64,000 nucleotides of DNA from CAVUCE01 sp963739985 (lineage in GTDB: Bacteria; Bacteroidota; Ignavibacteria; Ignavibacteriales; Ignavibacteriaceae). Position numbers and translations under genes: made by a program. The stretch's first letter is position 1; every line of letters begins with the position of its first letter. The stretch spans positions 186,001 through 250,000 of the forward strand of contig CAVUCE010000008.1 in assembly GCA_963739985.1 (NCBI GenBank). Reading direction: 5' to 3'. Under the pieces are notes generated by a model. It made no database searches and was not told the DNA's origin. It saw only the letters and a list, made by a program, of their open reading frames with translations. This document shows, one piece after another, positions 45,141 to 53,616 of this stretch.

Positions 45141-45185
45141 AGATTCTTCGGTCGCCCGGCGTTGCCGGATGACAAATACTTTCAC

Positions 45186-45225
45186 CGGTCACTCTGAATC
45201 CCGCAACTGCGGGATGAAGAGTCGC
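45186..45225. repeat. interspersed repeat, CACTCTGAATCCC type, copy 3
   Basis: CGGTCACTCTGAATCCCGCAA... to GAAGAGTCGC, followed at once by the complete hairpin-array element. Confidence 0.82.
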
Positions 45226-45238
45226 TCGGCTTTTTATC

Positions 45239-45415
45239 AATCATCTACGATGATTTTTGTTTCTGTTTATTATTCTGTGTTACAACTATCAGACATCTAC
45301 GATGTCTTGATTTATTATTCTAATTCTTAAAAACTAATGCACTTCCTTCCATCGTAGATGGAAAACAATTGTAACAAAACTAAACGAAAGGGAAAGCTAT
45401 TCCTCGTAGAGGATA
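45239..45415. repeat. hairpin-array element, complete copy B
   Basis: Holds four hairpins in order: AATCATC-TAC-GATGATT (45239-45255), AGACATC-TAC-GATGTCT (45291-45307), TTCCATC-GTA-GATGGAA (45347-45363) and TCCTC-GTA-GAGGA (45401-45413). The inner sequences TTACAA and TTGTAA add an inverted pair. All four loops are TAC or its complement GTA. No ORF. Confidence 0.82.
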
Positions 45416-45605
45416 TATGGTGTTAATTATTTTTGAAAATATTATAATTCATTTTACAGATTCTTCAGTCGTCCCGTATATGCTGGACTCCATCAGTATG
45501 ACTAATGATTTCACCGGTCACTCTGAGTTCTTGACAAAGGACGAAGTGTCTGGGAAAAGGATCATTTATTTATCATTTCTATTTACCAAGATTACAAAAC
45601 CTTTA

Positions 45606-46631
45606 TTATTCGATAAACCGGCAAATGCCGAAATATTTCCCTTTGTAGTCTGCTCCACCGGCTGTATAGCTCGCATTTGGTAAATTGAACACCCGAAATC
45701 TGCTTCCGTTGTAATGAACTAATTTTCCAACTCTGTAATCATTTCCCCAAAAGTATAAATCATTTTCACTTTCACCGGTTATGTTAAATAAACCGGTTGT
45801 TGGAGCTACGGTATATAAACTGTCTATTTCACCATTTGCAGTCCGGTATTTCCATAATAAAGTACATTGAAAGTCAGAACCGGCTAAGTACAAATTCCCA
45901 TTTAGATAGTTTAATCCATTTGGCTTTATAGAACTTATTTGAGGACTTTTGTATATAATTTGTGCACTCGAACTCTCCAGTTTTACTATTGCTTTATAGC
46001 TCGTACTATCCATTGCTGCAGCATAGGCGATGCCGCTTTGAAGATCTCCGGTTATATCAAACAAATACCATTGCCTCGGGAAATCAATTCTTGCCCAGCT
46101 TTTTCCATCGTAATGAACAATTGTTCCTTCCGGTCCTACTCCCCAAATATTTTGCTCACTGCTGCCCCAGAGTTTATTTACACCTTGAAATTGGGTGAAA
46201 CCCAAATCACCGAGGTTAGTTTCAATAAATTTCCCACCTTCATATTTTACTATTGCGCCAACGGCAAAATAAATATTTGATGAGCCTAGAGCCCAAATAC
46301 CATAAATTCCAGCACTGCTAAATTGATTTCCAATTCCTTTCCATTGTTTTCCGTCCCATCTTATTATGTTTACATGTCGTTTATCTCCAATAGTATCAAT
46401 ATACCCAACCGCCCAAATATTATTTTCATCAAAAACCCAAACATCATTCAGCCAGCTGGATTCAATACCTCCCCCAAATTCATAACTCCGAAATGTAAAA
46501 TTCTGACTTGTTGTGTCCGGTTCGCTTTTCCCGGGCTCCGTTGGTGTTTTGCAAGTTGTAAGGATAAATATCATACAAATTGTGAATACAGAAATAAGTA
46601 AGATCGAGAATTTTGTTTTTGTATTATTCAT
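45606..46631 (-). CDS. exported beta-propeller lipoprotein
   Basis: About 341 residues from the chosen ATG. The N-terminus is a lipoprotein-type signal (MNNTKTKFSILLISVF ... F-I-L-T-T-C-K), with C27 as the probable lipidated residue. The body is repeated strands with W-x-V-G and S-S-x-N-I-Y/W-G-V motifs typical of propellers (N-I-W-A-V-G-Y, Q-N-I-W-G-V-G-P-E-G-T). The frame continues 49 codons upstream, but that is read through interspersed repeats. Surface or periplasmic; function unknown. It is flanked on both sides by repeats. Confidence 0.75.
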   Translation of the reverse strand: MNNTKTKFSILLISVFTICMIFILTTCKTPTEPGKSEPDTTSQNFTFRSYEFGGGIESSWLNDVWVFDENNIWAVGYIDTIGDKRHVNIIRWDGKQWKGIGNQFSSAGIYGIWALGSSNIYFAVGAIVKYEGGKFIETNLGDLGFTQFQGVNKLWGSSEQNIWGVGPEGTIVHYDGKSWARIDFPRQWYLFDITGDLQSGIAYAAAMDSTSYKAIVKLESSSAQIIYKSPQISSIKPNGLNYLNGNLYLAGSDFQCTLLWKYRTANGEIDSLYTVAPTTGLFNITGESENDLYFWGNDYRVGKLVHYNGSRFRVFNLPNASYTAGGADYKGKYFGICRFIE

Positions 46632-46660
46632 TTCAAAAATATCATTAAGTAAAAAAATGA

Positions 46661-46715
46661 TGATAGCAGATTCTTCAGTCGCTCGGCGTTGCCGGACTCC
46701 ATCAGTATGACAAAT
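46661..46715. repeat. short interspersed repeat, GGACTCCATCAGTATGAC type
   Basis: A CAGATTCTTCAGTCGCTCGGCG...GGACTCCATCAGTATGAC segment that recurs at about 45463-45515 and, in shortened form, at 45140-45176. It forms the upstream edge of the lipoprotein gene. Confidence 0.7.
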
Positions 46716-46723
46716 GCTTTCAT

Positions 46724-46763
46724 CGGTCACTCTGAATCCCGCAACTGCGGGATAAATAGTCGC
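46724..46763. repeat. interspersed repeat, CACTCTGAATCCC type, copy 4
   Basis: CGGTCACTCTGAATCCCGCAACTGCGGG then GATAAATAGTCGC, slightly diverged. Again followed at once by a hairpin-array element. Confidence 0.78.
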
Positions 46764-46776
46764 TAGGCATTTTATC

Positions 46777-46960
46777 AATCATCTACGATGATTATGTTTT
46801 TTTAGTATTCCTTGTTATGATTATCAGACATCTACGATGTCTTTATTTAATCTATTATTATTAGTTTTTCTAAAAAATTCTTGCACTTCCTTCCATCGTA
46901 GATGGAAAACAATTGTAACCGGTTAAGAAAAAAAGAATGCATATTCCTCGTAGAGGATAT
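46777..46960. repeat. hairpin-array element, complete copy C
   Basis: Hairpins at 46777-46793, 46826-46842, 46891-46907 and 46941-46960, identical in loop (TAC, TAC, GTA, GTA) to copy B although the linking sequence has diverged. The conservation of stems over linkers points to structure-based function or mobility. Confidence 0.82.
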
Positions 46961-47022
46961 ACAGTGTTAATATACTGTAAAACCTTAAAAACCCGGAATA
47001 TTTTGATGATCTTTAATGTACT

Positions 47023-48348
47023 TCATTGTAATAGAATCATTTTTTTTGTTTCAATATAATTCCCGGCTTGCAGTCTGTAAAAATAAATTCCGCTTGAAAA
47101 GTTTTCACCGTTAAATCTTGTTTGATAACTTCCCGCTGATTTATATTCATTTACCAGCGTTTCAATTTTATTACCTAAAACATCATAAACCGTAATGGAG
47201 ACAAAATTACTATTCGGTATTGTATAATTTATATTTGTATTGGGGTTAAATGGATTTGGATAGTTTTGGCAGAGCCCAAAACCAGTAGGAAATGGTTTAT
47301 TATTTCCCCTAATATCCGTAGTAGTCATCTCTGATAAGGAACGTTTCCACACACTATTTGCAACGAAAAACGGTGCAAAGACACCAACGAAAAGATATTT
47401 TCCTCCAATTTCCATACAATTTATTGCATAATCCGGTTCTCCTCCATATAACCATTCAAAGCCTCTATTTAAGGAATAATAAATATCATTACCAGATTCT
47501 GCATATATAATTGTATCATTAACTGCTATTAAGATAGCGCCGAAGGGTAAACCGCTGCCAATCTCTTTCCAGCTCTTACTATTGTTATCTGAACGAAAAA
47601 CTTTATAGTTAGCTACTGCAAACAATGTTGTATCAATTACGGCAAGATCAGTAACAGATTGATTAGTGAGTTCATTATCGTATTTAACCCAATTTTCGCC
47701 ATAGTTAGTAGAATGATAAACACTTCTGCCTCCTGCAAAAAGATTTGTAATTCCCCTTTTATCCTTATAAAAGGCTAGAGAAGTTATCGAAGTATCTGCC
47801 AACCCGTTATTAACAGTCACCCAACTTGTTCCATTGTTAGATGAACGGAATATATTTCCTGTCCCCAAAGATGTACCTGCCGTGGCAAAAAGAAATGTAT
47901 CAACAGCTATAATATTAAAAATATAAGGATTTGTAAGGCCTTTATTTACCGCTGTCCAATTTGTGTCATTATTTACTGAAAGGAAAATCCCATCCCCTTC
48001 GGTGCCGGCAAATAAATTTACGTTACCTTCATTATCTTTAAGGGGTAAAAGTGCAGTAATGTTTTTCTTCGTAAAACTCCCTGTGTTATTATCCCAATTT
48101 TTCCCAACGATACTCTCCCAGGAATCTCCATTATTAGTTGAAAAAAATACACCCCCGGAATAAGTACCTGCATAAATATTTGTGCCACTTGTATCACCAG
48201 TAAATGAAGCTAATGCAGAAGTTATTTCTACATGCGGTGGCCCACTAGTTTGTTTCCATTGAGCATTGGCAGTACTTATTATCGATGCAATGATTAGACA
48301 CTTTATCAAATATGATTGAAAAATTTGCATTTGCTCCCCTTTCACCAT
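47023..48348 (-). CDS. secreted BNR-type propeller protein with T9SS type A sorting domain
   Basis: A 441-residue exported protein with a signal peptide ending A-N-A-Q, then repeated BNR/Asp-box-like units (S-T-N-N-G-D-S-W, S-S-N-N-G-T-S-W, S-T-N-Y-G-E-N-W), as in photosystem-stability-factor or sialidase-like propellers. The C-terminal sorting domain starts Q-N-Y-P-N-P-F-N-P-N-T and ends K-K-M-I-L-L-Q, so it is probably exported and anchored by the T9SS. An alternative start is the ATG at 48330. No enzymatic residues are evident. Confidence 0.84.
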   Translation of the reverse strand: MVKGEQMQIFQSYLIKCLIIASIISTANAQWKQTSGPPHVEITSALASFTGDTSGTNIYAGTYSGGVFFSTNNGDSWESIVGKNWDNNTGSFTKKNITALLPLKDNEGNVNLFAGTEGDGIFLSVNNDTNWTAVNKGLTNPYIFNIIAVDTFLFATAGTSLGTGNIFRSSNNGTSWVTVNNGLADTSITSLAFYKDKRGITNLFAGGRSVYHSTNYGENWVKYDNELTNQSVTDLAVIDTTLFAVANYKVFRSDNNSKSWKEIGSGLPFGAILIAVNDTIIYAESGNDIYYSLNRGFEWLYGGEPDYAINCMEIGGKYLFVGVFAPFFVANSVWKRSLSEMTTTDIRGNNKPFPTGFGLCQNYPNPFNPNTNINYTIPNSNFVSITVYDVLGNKIETLVNEYKSAGSYQTRFNGENFSSGIYFYRLQAGNYIETKKMILLQ

Positions 48349-48625
48349 AGTTACAAAGATATTTTAGAAATATTAACCCGTGACAGTAGTTACAAGTATT
48401 CTCTAAACGAATAATTAAATACCTAGAACTATCAATATAAATCTGCATCCGGATGGATTGTCAAACAACTCCCCTAATTTGTAATTTAACAACTATTTAA
48501 TGGTAAGCTTTTCTTATTTAATTCGCAATTTTTTTCTATAAAATTTGCCAATCTTCAGTCACCGGTCACTCATGATGATTCACGTCACTGATCCAACGGG
48601 ATGAAGAGTCGCTCGGCATTTTATC

Positions 48626-48790
48626 AATCATCTACGATGATTTTTGTTTCTGTTTATTATTCTGTGTTACAATTATCAGACATCTACGATGTCTTTATTT
48701 ATTATTCTAATTCTTAAAAATCATTGTACTTCCTTCCATCGTAGATGGAAAACAATTGTAACAAACCTAAACGAAAGGGACCGCTATTTA
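48626..48790. repeat. hairpin-array element, copy D lacking the fourth hairpin
   Basis: Hairpins at 48626-48642, 48678-48694 and 48734-48750, nearly identical to copy B over most of their length. The fourth, GTA-loop hairpin is missing and the sequence runs into the murB 3' end. Confidence 0.78.
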
Positions 48791-48814
48791 GGTAGGTTTT
48801 GGTTTATTAAAACA

Positions 48815-49832
48815 TTAAATAATGTTTACTTCTTCTTCCAGTTTTATCCCGAATTTTTTATTCACCTCAGCTTTAATCATATCTTTAAATTCAAAAATCT
48901 CAGATGAAGTTGCGCCGCCGTAATTAATAATAACTAACGATTGTTTTGGATGCGTTCCGACATTTCCGGTTCTTTTCCCTTTTAGTCCGGCATTTTCTAT
49001 AAGCCATCCGGCAGGAATTTTTACTTTATTTTCTCCAACTTTATAACTCACTATGTTCGGAAATTCATTTTTCAATTTTTCAAATAGGTCTAAATCAATT
49101 TCAGGATTCTTAAAGAAACTTCCCGCGTTGCCGTGAACTTTTGGATCAGGCAATTTGCTTTGCCTAATTTTTATAACAGCATCACTTACATCATTAATTG
49201 TAATTTCATCTGTGATTTTTCCCCGCAAGTTCTTCTTTAATTGTTCCGTACTCTATGTTGATTTTGGGATTTTTTGCTAAGCGAAGAGTTACCGAAGTGA
49301 TTATAAATTTATTTTTAAGTTCATGTTTAAATATGCTCGATCTATATCCAAAATTACACTGATCTTTTGTAAGGGTTTCAAGCTCGTAGGTTTCAAGATT
49401 TAATCCGTGCAATGAATAAAAAGTATCTTTTATTTCTTGTCCGTACGCGCCTATATTCTGCATTGGCGCAGCGCCCACTGTCCCGGGAATTAGAGAAAGA
49501 TTTTCTATTCCGCCTAAATTATTTTTTATTGCAAAAAGGACTAAGTTATGCCAATCTTCCCCGGCTCCGGCTTTCACATAAATAAATTTTTCATCTTCAT
49601 TTAGTTTTTCTATCCCCGGAATTTCAATTTTTAATACGAGCCCTTCAAAATCAGATTTGAGTAAAACATTACTTCCGCCGCCGAGTATAAATTTCGGCAA
49701 TGATAAAAATTTATTATCTTTTAATATCTTTATCAGATCATCTTCATTTGTGATTTTTGAAAAATATTTCGCTGTAGCTTCTATTCCGAATGTATTGTAT
49801 TGTTTTAATGAAACGTTTTCTAAAATTGTCAT
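48815..49832 (-). CDS. murB: UDP-N-acetylenolpyruvoylglucosamine reductase, split by a frameshift
   Basis: Peptidoglycan precursor enzyme (UDP-MurNAc synthesis, FAD and NADPH). The 5' part (from 49832) has the FAD-binding L-G-G-G-S-N-V-L and S-L-I-P-G-T-V-G-A-A-P-M-Q-N-I-G-A-Y-G of type I MurB, then a stop at 49206. The 3' part (to 48815) holds A-G-S-F-F-K-N-P and the A-G-W-L-I-E-N-A-G-L-K-G C-terminal motif. Removing one base of the G4A5 run at 49216-49224 joins them as E-E-L-A-G-K-I-T-D-E, giving 338 residues, the normal length. As murB is normally essential, a sequence error or frameshifting is more likely than a dead gene. Confidence 0.87.
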
Positions 49833-49879
49833 AAACCGGGTTATATATTTTTAGAAACTTCTAAAGAAGTTCTGTCTAT

Positions 49880-49945
49880 TGTCATTCCCACGAAAGTGGG
49901 AATCTAATAACAAAATAAAGGATTTCCGTTTTTACGGGAATGACA
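49880..49945. repeat. interspersed palindromic repeat (TGTCATTCCC type)
   Basis: Outer inverted repeat TGTCATTCCC ... GGGAATGACA encloses two smaller hairpins, ATTCCCAC-GAAA-GTGGGAAT and a T-loop stem ending in ACGGGAAT. It lies between murB and the AAC(3)-like gene. Similar repeats are widely scattered in many bacterial genomes. Confidence 0.8.
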
Positions 49946-50051
49946 GCCTTAATTTTTTAGAAGTTATTATAATTAATTTTTGAGTTAAATATTTTTCTGA
50001 TGTTAAATTTACTATTTTTTAATTAAAATAATCTTAACAACTAACAATTAA

Positions 50052-50846
50052 ATGGAATCTTTCTTAAGAAATATCGGCTTGGCTTCTTCACAGCACGTTA
50101 TTCTGCATTCTTCATTCAAAAAAATAAAAGAAGCTTTCCCGGAAATTGAAATCGCCGATTTCATTAATATCCTAAAAGCAATAATAAAAAAAGAAGGTTC
50201 TATTATAGTACCGGCTTTCACTTATTGTTTCAAAAAAAGTGAGGGTGAAAGTGAAATTTTTGAGAGAGAAATTTCTAAATCAAAGGTAGGCGCTGTTTCA
50301 GAAGTTTTTAGAAAAGATCCTGAAACTGTGAGAACTTCATCTCCCACACATTCATTTTCTTTGTGGGGAAAAGTAAAAGAAGAAATCAGTTTTGCAAATT
50401 CCCCTAAAAGTCCGCTCGGTAAAAACAGTGTTTTGGATTGGCTGGCGGCTGTGAAAAATTCTTATGTTTTAATGCTTGGTACTGATTTCAATTCATTTAC
50501 CTTCGGACATTTTCTCGAAGTAAAAGCAAAGGTTCCGTGGTACAACTATTCGCCTTGGGATTATTTAAATGTGCTTCCAGCAGGTATTTCAACAAACGGT
50601 GAACAAGAGTTAATTGAACTTCCGGGATGCAGTAAATCGTTTGTGAATTTTGAAAATTATTTAATATCTAATAATTTAATTTCTAAACATGAATATGACG
50701 GACTTAATTCATATTTTATTTCTATCGAGTTATTATTAGAAAAAGGAATTCCTTACTTTAGGAATCATTATAAAAATTTACTTTGCAAAGAGGGCACTTG
50801 CCGGGCTTGCGATTCAAGGAGAACAAAATTTCATAAGGAACTTTAA
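50052..50846 (+). CDS. aminoglycoside N3-acetyltransferase-like protein with C-terminal Cys cluster
   Basis: A 264-residue protein of the AAC(3)/YokD fold: V-I-L-H-S-S-F-K near residue 16, S-I-I-V-P-A-F-T-Y near 55 and the acetyl-CoA-site type S-S-P-T-H-S-F-S-L-W. Housekeeping relatives exist, so antibiotic resistance should not be assumed. The C-terminus adds Cys245, Cys250 and Cys253 (C-K-E-G-T-C-R-A-C) followed by basic residues, a metal- or disulfide-type cluster not needed by the classic enzyme. The ATG of the epimerase gene overlaps its stop by one base. Confidence 0.82.
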   Translation: MESFLRNIGLASSQHVILHSSFKKIKEAFPEIEIADFINILKAIIKKEGSIIVPAFTYCFKKSEGESEIFEREISKSKVGAVSEVFRKDPETVRTSSPTHSFSLWGKVKEEISFANSPKSPLGKNSVLDWLAAVKNSYVLMLGTDFNSFTFGHFLEVKAKVPWYNYSPWDYLNVLPAGISTNGEQELIELPGCSKSFVNFENYLISNNLISKHEYDGLNSYFISIELLLEKGIPYFRNHYKNLLCKEGTCRACDSRRTKFHKEL

Positions 50847-51865
50847 TGCAGAACTATTCAGTTGAAGAAGGAAAATTTGGCAAATACAAAACGGTTATCT
50901 TAAAAAATAATAAAGCAGGAAATAAACTCACTATAGCAAAACAAGGCGCAACCGTTTTAAGTTATGAAATTTCATTTAAGAATGAGTTAATAAATATAAT
51001 TGACGGATTTGCAACTCCAGAGGAATTTGAAGCCGCAAGAGGTGCAAGATGCTGGATAATGGCTCCGTTTGCAAACAGAATTCCGGGCGGCAAATATACA
51101 TTTCAAAATCAGAATTACACATTAAAACCAATCCCGCCTCGCAATAATGTTATTCACGGCTTTACCGCTTACGAAGAATTTGAAATTAATAATGTTAGCG
51201 AAAACGATAACTTTTGCGAAATAGAATTGATTACTAAAAAAATTAGAAAAGGCGTTTTCGAAGGATATCCTTTTTCTCTTGATGTTTTAGTAAAATTTAG
51301 ATTAGAAGGCAGTAAACTTAACGTCTTTGTAACGGGCGAAAATGTTGGCGATTCTCCTCTTCCCTTTGCGCCAGGCTGGCATCCGTACTTTAAAGCCGGC
51401 AGCAATGGAATTGAAAATTTGATTGTAACTATTGATGCTGAGTCCGTTATTCTGATGGACGAAAATTTAATTCCTTTAGAAGGTGAAGCTGCTTACGGAA
51501 ATATTAAAGATTATCCTGAGATGAATTATAATTCTACGTTGGATCACGAAAATAGAAAAGTCAATAATCGCGTTTTGGATGTCTGTTATGCAAATCTGAA
51601 AAAACAGAAAGACGGTTTATATAAATCATCAATTTTAAATCCAAACACCGGTTTGAAAATTACCATGTTTCAGAAAGAGGGATTTACCCTGGCTTTTTCA
51701 GGAAACAGTCTTTCATCTAGAAAACGTGAATCTATCGCATTGGAACCAATGAGATTTTTAACAAATGCTTTCAATCGAAAAGAAATTGAAAACGAGTTAA
51801 CTATAATCCCTGGCACAAAAAAAGTTTTTGAATTTGGGGTGGAAATATCGGAAGGAAATCTATGA
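50846..51865 (+). CDS. aldose 1-epimerase family protein
   Basis: A 339-residue GalM-like protein: P-F-A-N-R-I-P-G-G near 75, H-G-F near 100, G-W-H-P-Y-F near 175 and the Glu-containing I-A-L-E-P-M-R end. It should interconvert alpha/beta anomers of a hexose. Translationally coupled at both ends (one base with the AAC(3)-like gene, four bases with the lipoprotein gene), so a shared sugar-related task is possible but unproven. Confidence 0.9.
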   Translation: MQNYSVEEGKFGKYKTVILKNNKAGNKLTIAKQGATVLSYEISFKNELINIIDGFATPEEFEAARGARCWIMAPFANRIPGGKYTFQNQNYTLKPIPPRNNVIHGFTAYEEFEINNVSENDNFCEIELITKKIRKGVFEGYPFSLDVLVKFRLEGSKLNVFVTGENVGDSPLPFAPGWHPYFKAGSNGIENLIVTIDAESVILMDENLIPLEGEAAYGNIKDYPEMNYNSTLDHENRKVNNRVLDVCYANLKKQKDGLYKSSILNPNTGLKITMFQKEGFTLAFSGNSLSSRKRESIALEPMRFLTNAFNRKEIENELTIIPGTKKVFEFGVEISEGNL

Positions 51866-53178
51866 AAAATTTGAAACTGTTTGCATTCATCGTTCTTGTA
51901 TCATCAATGTTTTTGGCTTCTTGTAAAGTTGTAAAAGAAGTTCCGGATGATAATTCCGGTTTAATGATGAAACGAACTTTGAAGAGCGAAAGAGAGAAAT
52001 TCAAAGAAGAACTGTTGCAAAATAAAATTGCAAATAATTTTGCCTTAGCTCTCAATGATTCAACTGAGAAGAATTACGATGACGGATTTTGGGCAGCTGA
52101 ATTGTTGCTGGATTCTTCGGATGTCGTTAAGAATGGAATCAAAACTTCTTTGGATGATTTTTTTAATAGAAGCGCCGGTTTTCAACTTTCAGTTCTTGAA
52201 TGCGCATATACAATTTTTCCAACAAGCTTCAGCCAGGAAGTATTTAAGATTGCGGAAGGAACGGATAATTCGAAATTATTTGCTATTGCTGTTAATTATT
52301 TAACCAGAATGAACTATTATCCTGTTACTTACTATAGTAATTTACTTTTCAAAAAATTTAATAATTGGCAATCCGATCCAATACTGATTTCACTGAATCA
52401 ATATCTACTATCAGCAGCATCTAATACTGTTAACAAAAGACCGCCGCTTGTTGATTTATTATCATTCGATTATGGAAAAGACAAGACTATTATATTTAGT
52501 TTTCAAAGAGAAGATCGAGATTATCAAGGACTTGCAGTAATAAGAAAACCGGATGGGAAATTTGTGAGAAGTGCGGACGGAAGAATTTTCAGTATTCCTC
52601 AACTCGCCAGGGCAATAACTAACTTGCCAAGTTATATCACAAACGGAAACACTCCACAAGGTTTACTATCTATTCAAGGCATTGATACCTCATCCAACGT
52701 TTTCATTGGTCCTACTCCAAACATACAATTAATAATGCCGTTTGAGAGTACTCCGCAAAAATTCTTAAATGATGAAAATGTAAAAGATACAATAATGAAC
52801 ATGCAAACGTATCAATCACTTATTCCTGACTCATGGAAAAATTATTTTCCGATTTATGAATCATTCTATGCAGGAAAAGCCGGAAGAACAGAAATAATTT
52901 CACACGGAACAACTACAAACCCTGAGTTTTATTTAGACAAACCTTATTATCCTAATACCCCAACCTTGGGCTGTATTTCATCAAAAGAAATTTGGTCTGA
53001 AGATTCAGGGAAACGAATGTTGAGCGATCAACAGGCATTGATTGATGCTTTCCTTTCTGCAGGTTCCAAGAAAGGATATTACGTAGTTGTCAATTTAGAC
53101 AATAAGAAACAGCCTGTTATTATTGATGAAGTAGTTATGCAAATTTTACAAGCTGAAAAGATTATACGTGAAAGATAG
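51862..53178 (+). CDS. lipoprotein with possible L,D-transpeptidase-like motif
   Basis: A 438-residue lipoprotein with a clear lipobox L-A-S-C at Cys21. The N-terminal half is a helical domain. In the C-terminal half His348 in I-I-S-H-G-T-T-T-N and Cys371 in P-T-L-G-C-I-S-S-K-E lie 23 residues apart, the arrangement of His and Cys in YkuD-type L,D-transpeptidases (H-x(~17)-S-H-G-C). The Ser-His of that motif is here Thr-Leu, so the match is partial. Function is a guess; a peptidoglycan-related role is plausible. Confidence 0.7.
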   Translation: MKNLKLFAFIVLVSSMFLASCKVVKEVPDDNSGLMMKRTLKSEREKFKEELLQNKIANNFALALNDSTEKNYDDGFWAAELLLDSSDVVKNGIKTSLDDFFNRSAGFQLSVLECAYTIFPTSFSQEVFKIAEGTDNSKLFAIAVNYLTRMNYYPVTYYSNLLFKKFNNWQSDPILISLNQYLLSAASNTVNKRPPLVDLLSFDYGKDKTIIFSFQREDRDYQGLAVIRKPDGKFVRSADGRIFSIPQLARAITNLPSYITNGNTPQGLLSIQGIDTSSNVFIGPTPNIQLIMPFESTPQKFLNDENVKDTIMNMQTYQSLIPDSWKNYFPIYESFYAGKAGRTEIISHGTTTNPEFYLDKPYYPNTPTLGCISSKEIWSEDSGKRMLSDQQALIDAFLSAGSKKGYYVVVNLDNKKQPVIIDEVVMQILQAEKIIRER

Positions 53179-53202
53179 AATGATCTTTGGAGCAAAATTA
53201 TA

Positions 53203-53616
53203 TTGAAATTAGAATTCAACTTTGATCAATCAGGAGTTGTACCGTATAGAAACAAAAACGGTAATTTAGAAGTTCTTCTTATAACTTCTAAAAAGAAAAA
53301 GAAGTGGATAATTCCAAAAGGTTATGTAGAATTTAATTTAACCGCATTCGAATCAGCGAAAAAAGAAGCGTACGAGGAAGCCGGAATTCTAGGCACAAAC
53401 GAAACTTATGAACTTGGTTCATTTGCGGATCATAAACCTATTGGAACCAGGCACATTCAAGTTTTTTCTATGGAAGTGGTAAAAATATTAGACGATTATC
53501 CTGAGAAACAAATTAGGGAACGTAAGTGGTTTACGTTAGAAGATGCGACAAAAAATATTTCTATGCCGGATGTAGCAGCAATGATGTTTAAATTAAAAAG
53601 CATGCTTAAAGATTAA
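53203..53616 (+). CDS. NUDIX hydrolase
   Basis: A 137-residue NUDIX protein. The Nudix box G-Y-V-E-F-N-L-T-A-F-E-S-A-K-K-E-A-Y-E-E follows the G-x5-E-x7-R-E-U-x-E-E-x-G-U pattern except that the first Glu is Leu and the Arg is Lys. Met at a TTG start. Related to diadenosine polyphosphate or unspecified NDP-X hydrolases; substrate unknown. Its last four bases overlap recX on the other strand. Confidence 0.88.
   Translation: MKLEFNFDQSGVVPYRNKNGNLEVLLITSKKKKKWIIPKGYVEFNLTAFESAKKEAYEEAGILGTNETYELGSFADHKPIGTRHIQVFSMEVVKILDDYPEKQIRERKWFTLEDATKNISMPDVAAMMFKLKSMLKD

Noticed and set aside
45064..45683. Plus-strand reading frames of about 88 codons in the repeat field
   Set aside because: They are translations of the repeats themselves, share repeated segments, and have no ribosome-binding site or recognizable domain.
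46632..46778. Longer start for the propeller lipoprotein
   Set aside because: The extra 49 codons run through interspersed repeats, while the later ATG starts a proper lipoprotein signal peptide.
44973..48790. Possible CRISPR array
   Set aside because: The repeats are few, irregularly spaced, of two types, and have no unique spacers of constant length; no cas genes are present.
48815..49228. Separate small gene downstream of murB
   Set aside because: It is the C-terminal half of MurB in another frame, not an independent gene.
50052..50846. Aminoglycoside resistance gene
   Set aside because: The fold matches AAC(3), but many chromosomal relatives are not resistance enzymes, there is no mobile context and the Cys-rich end differs.
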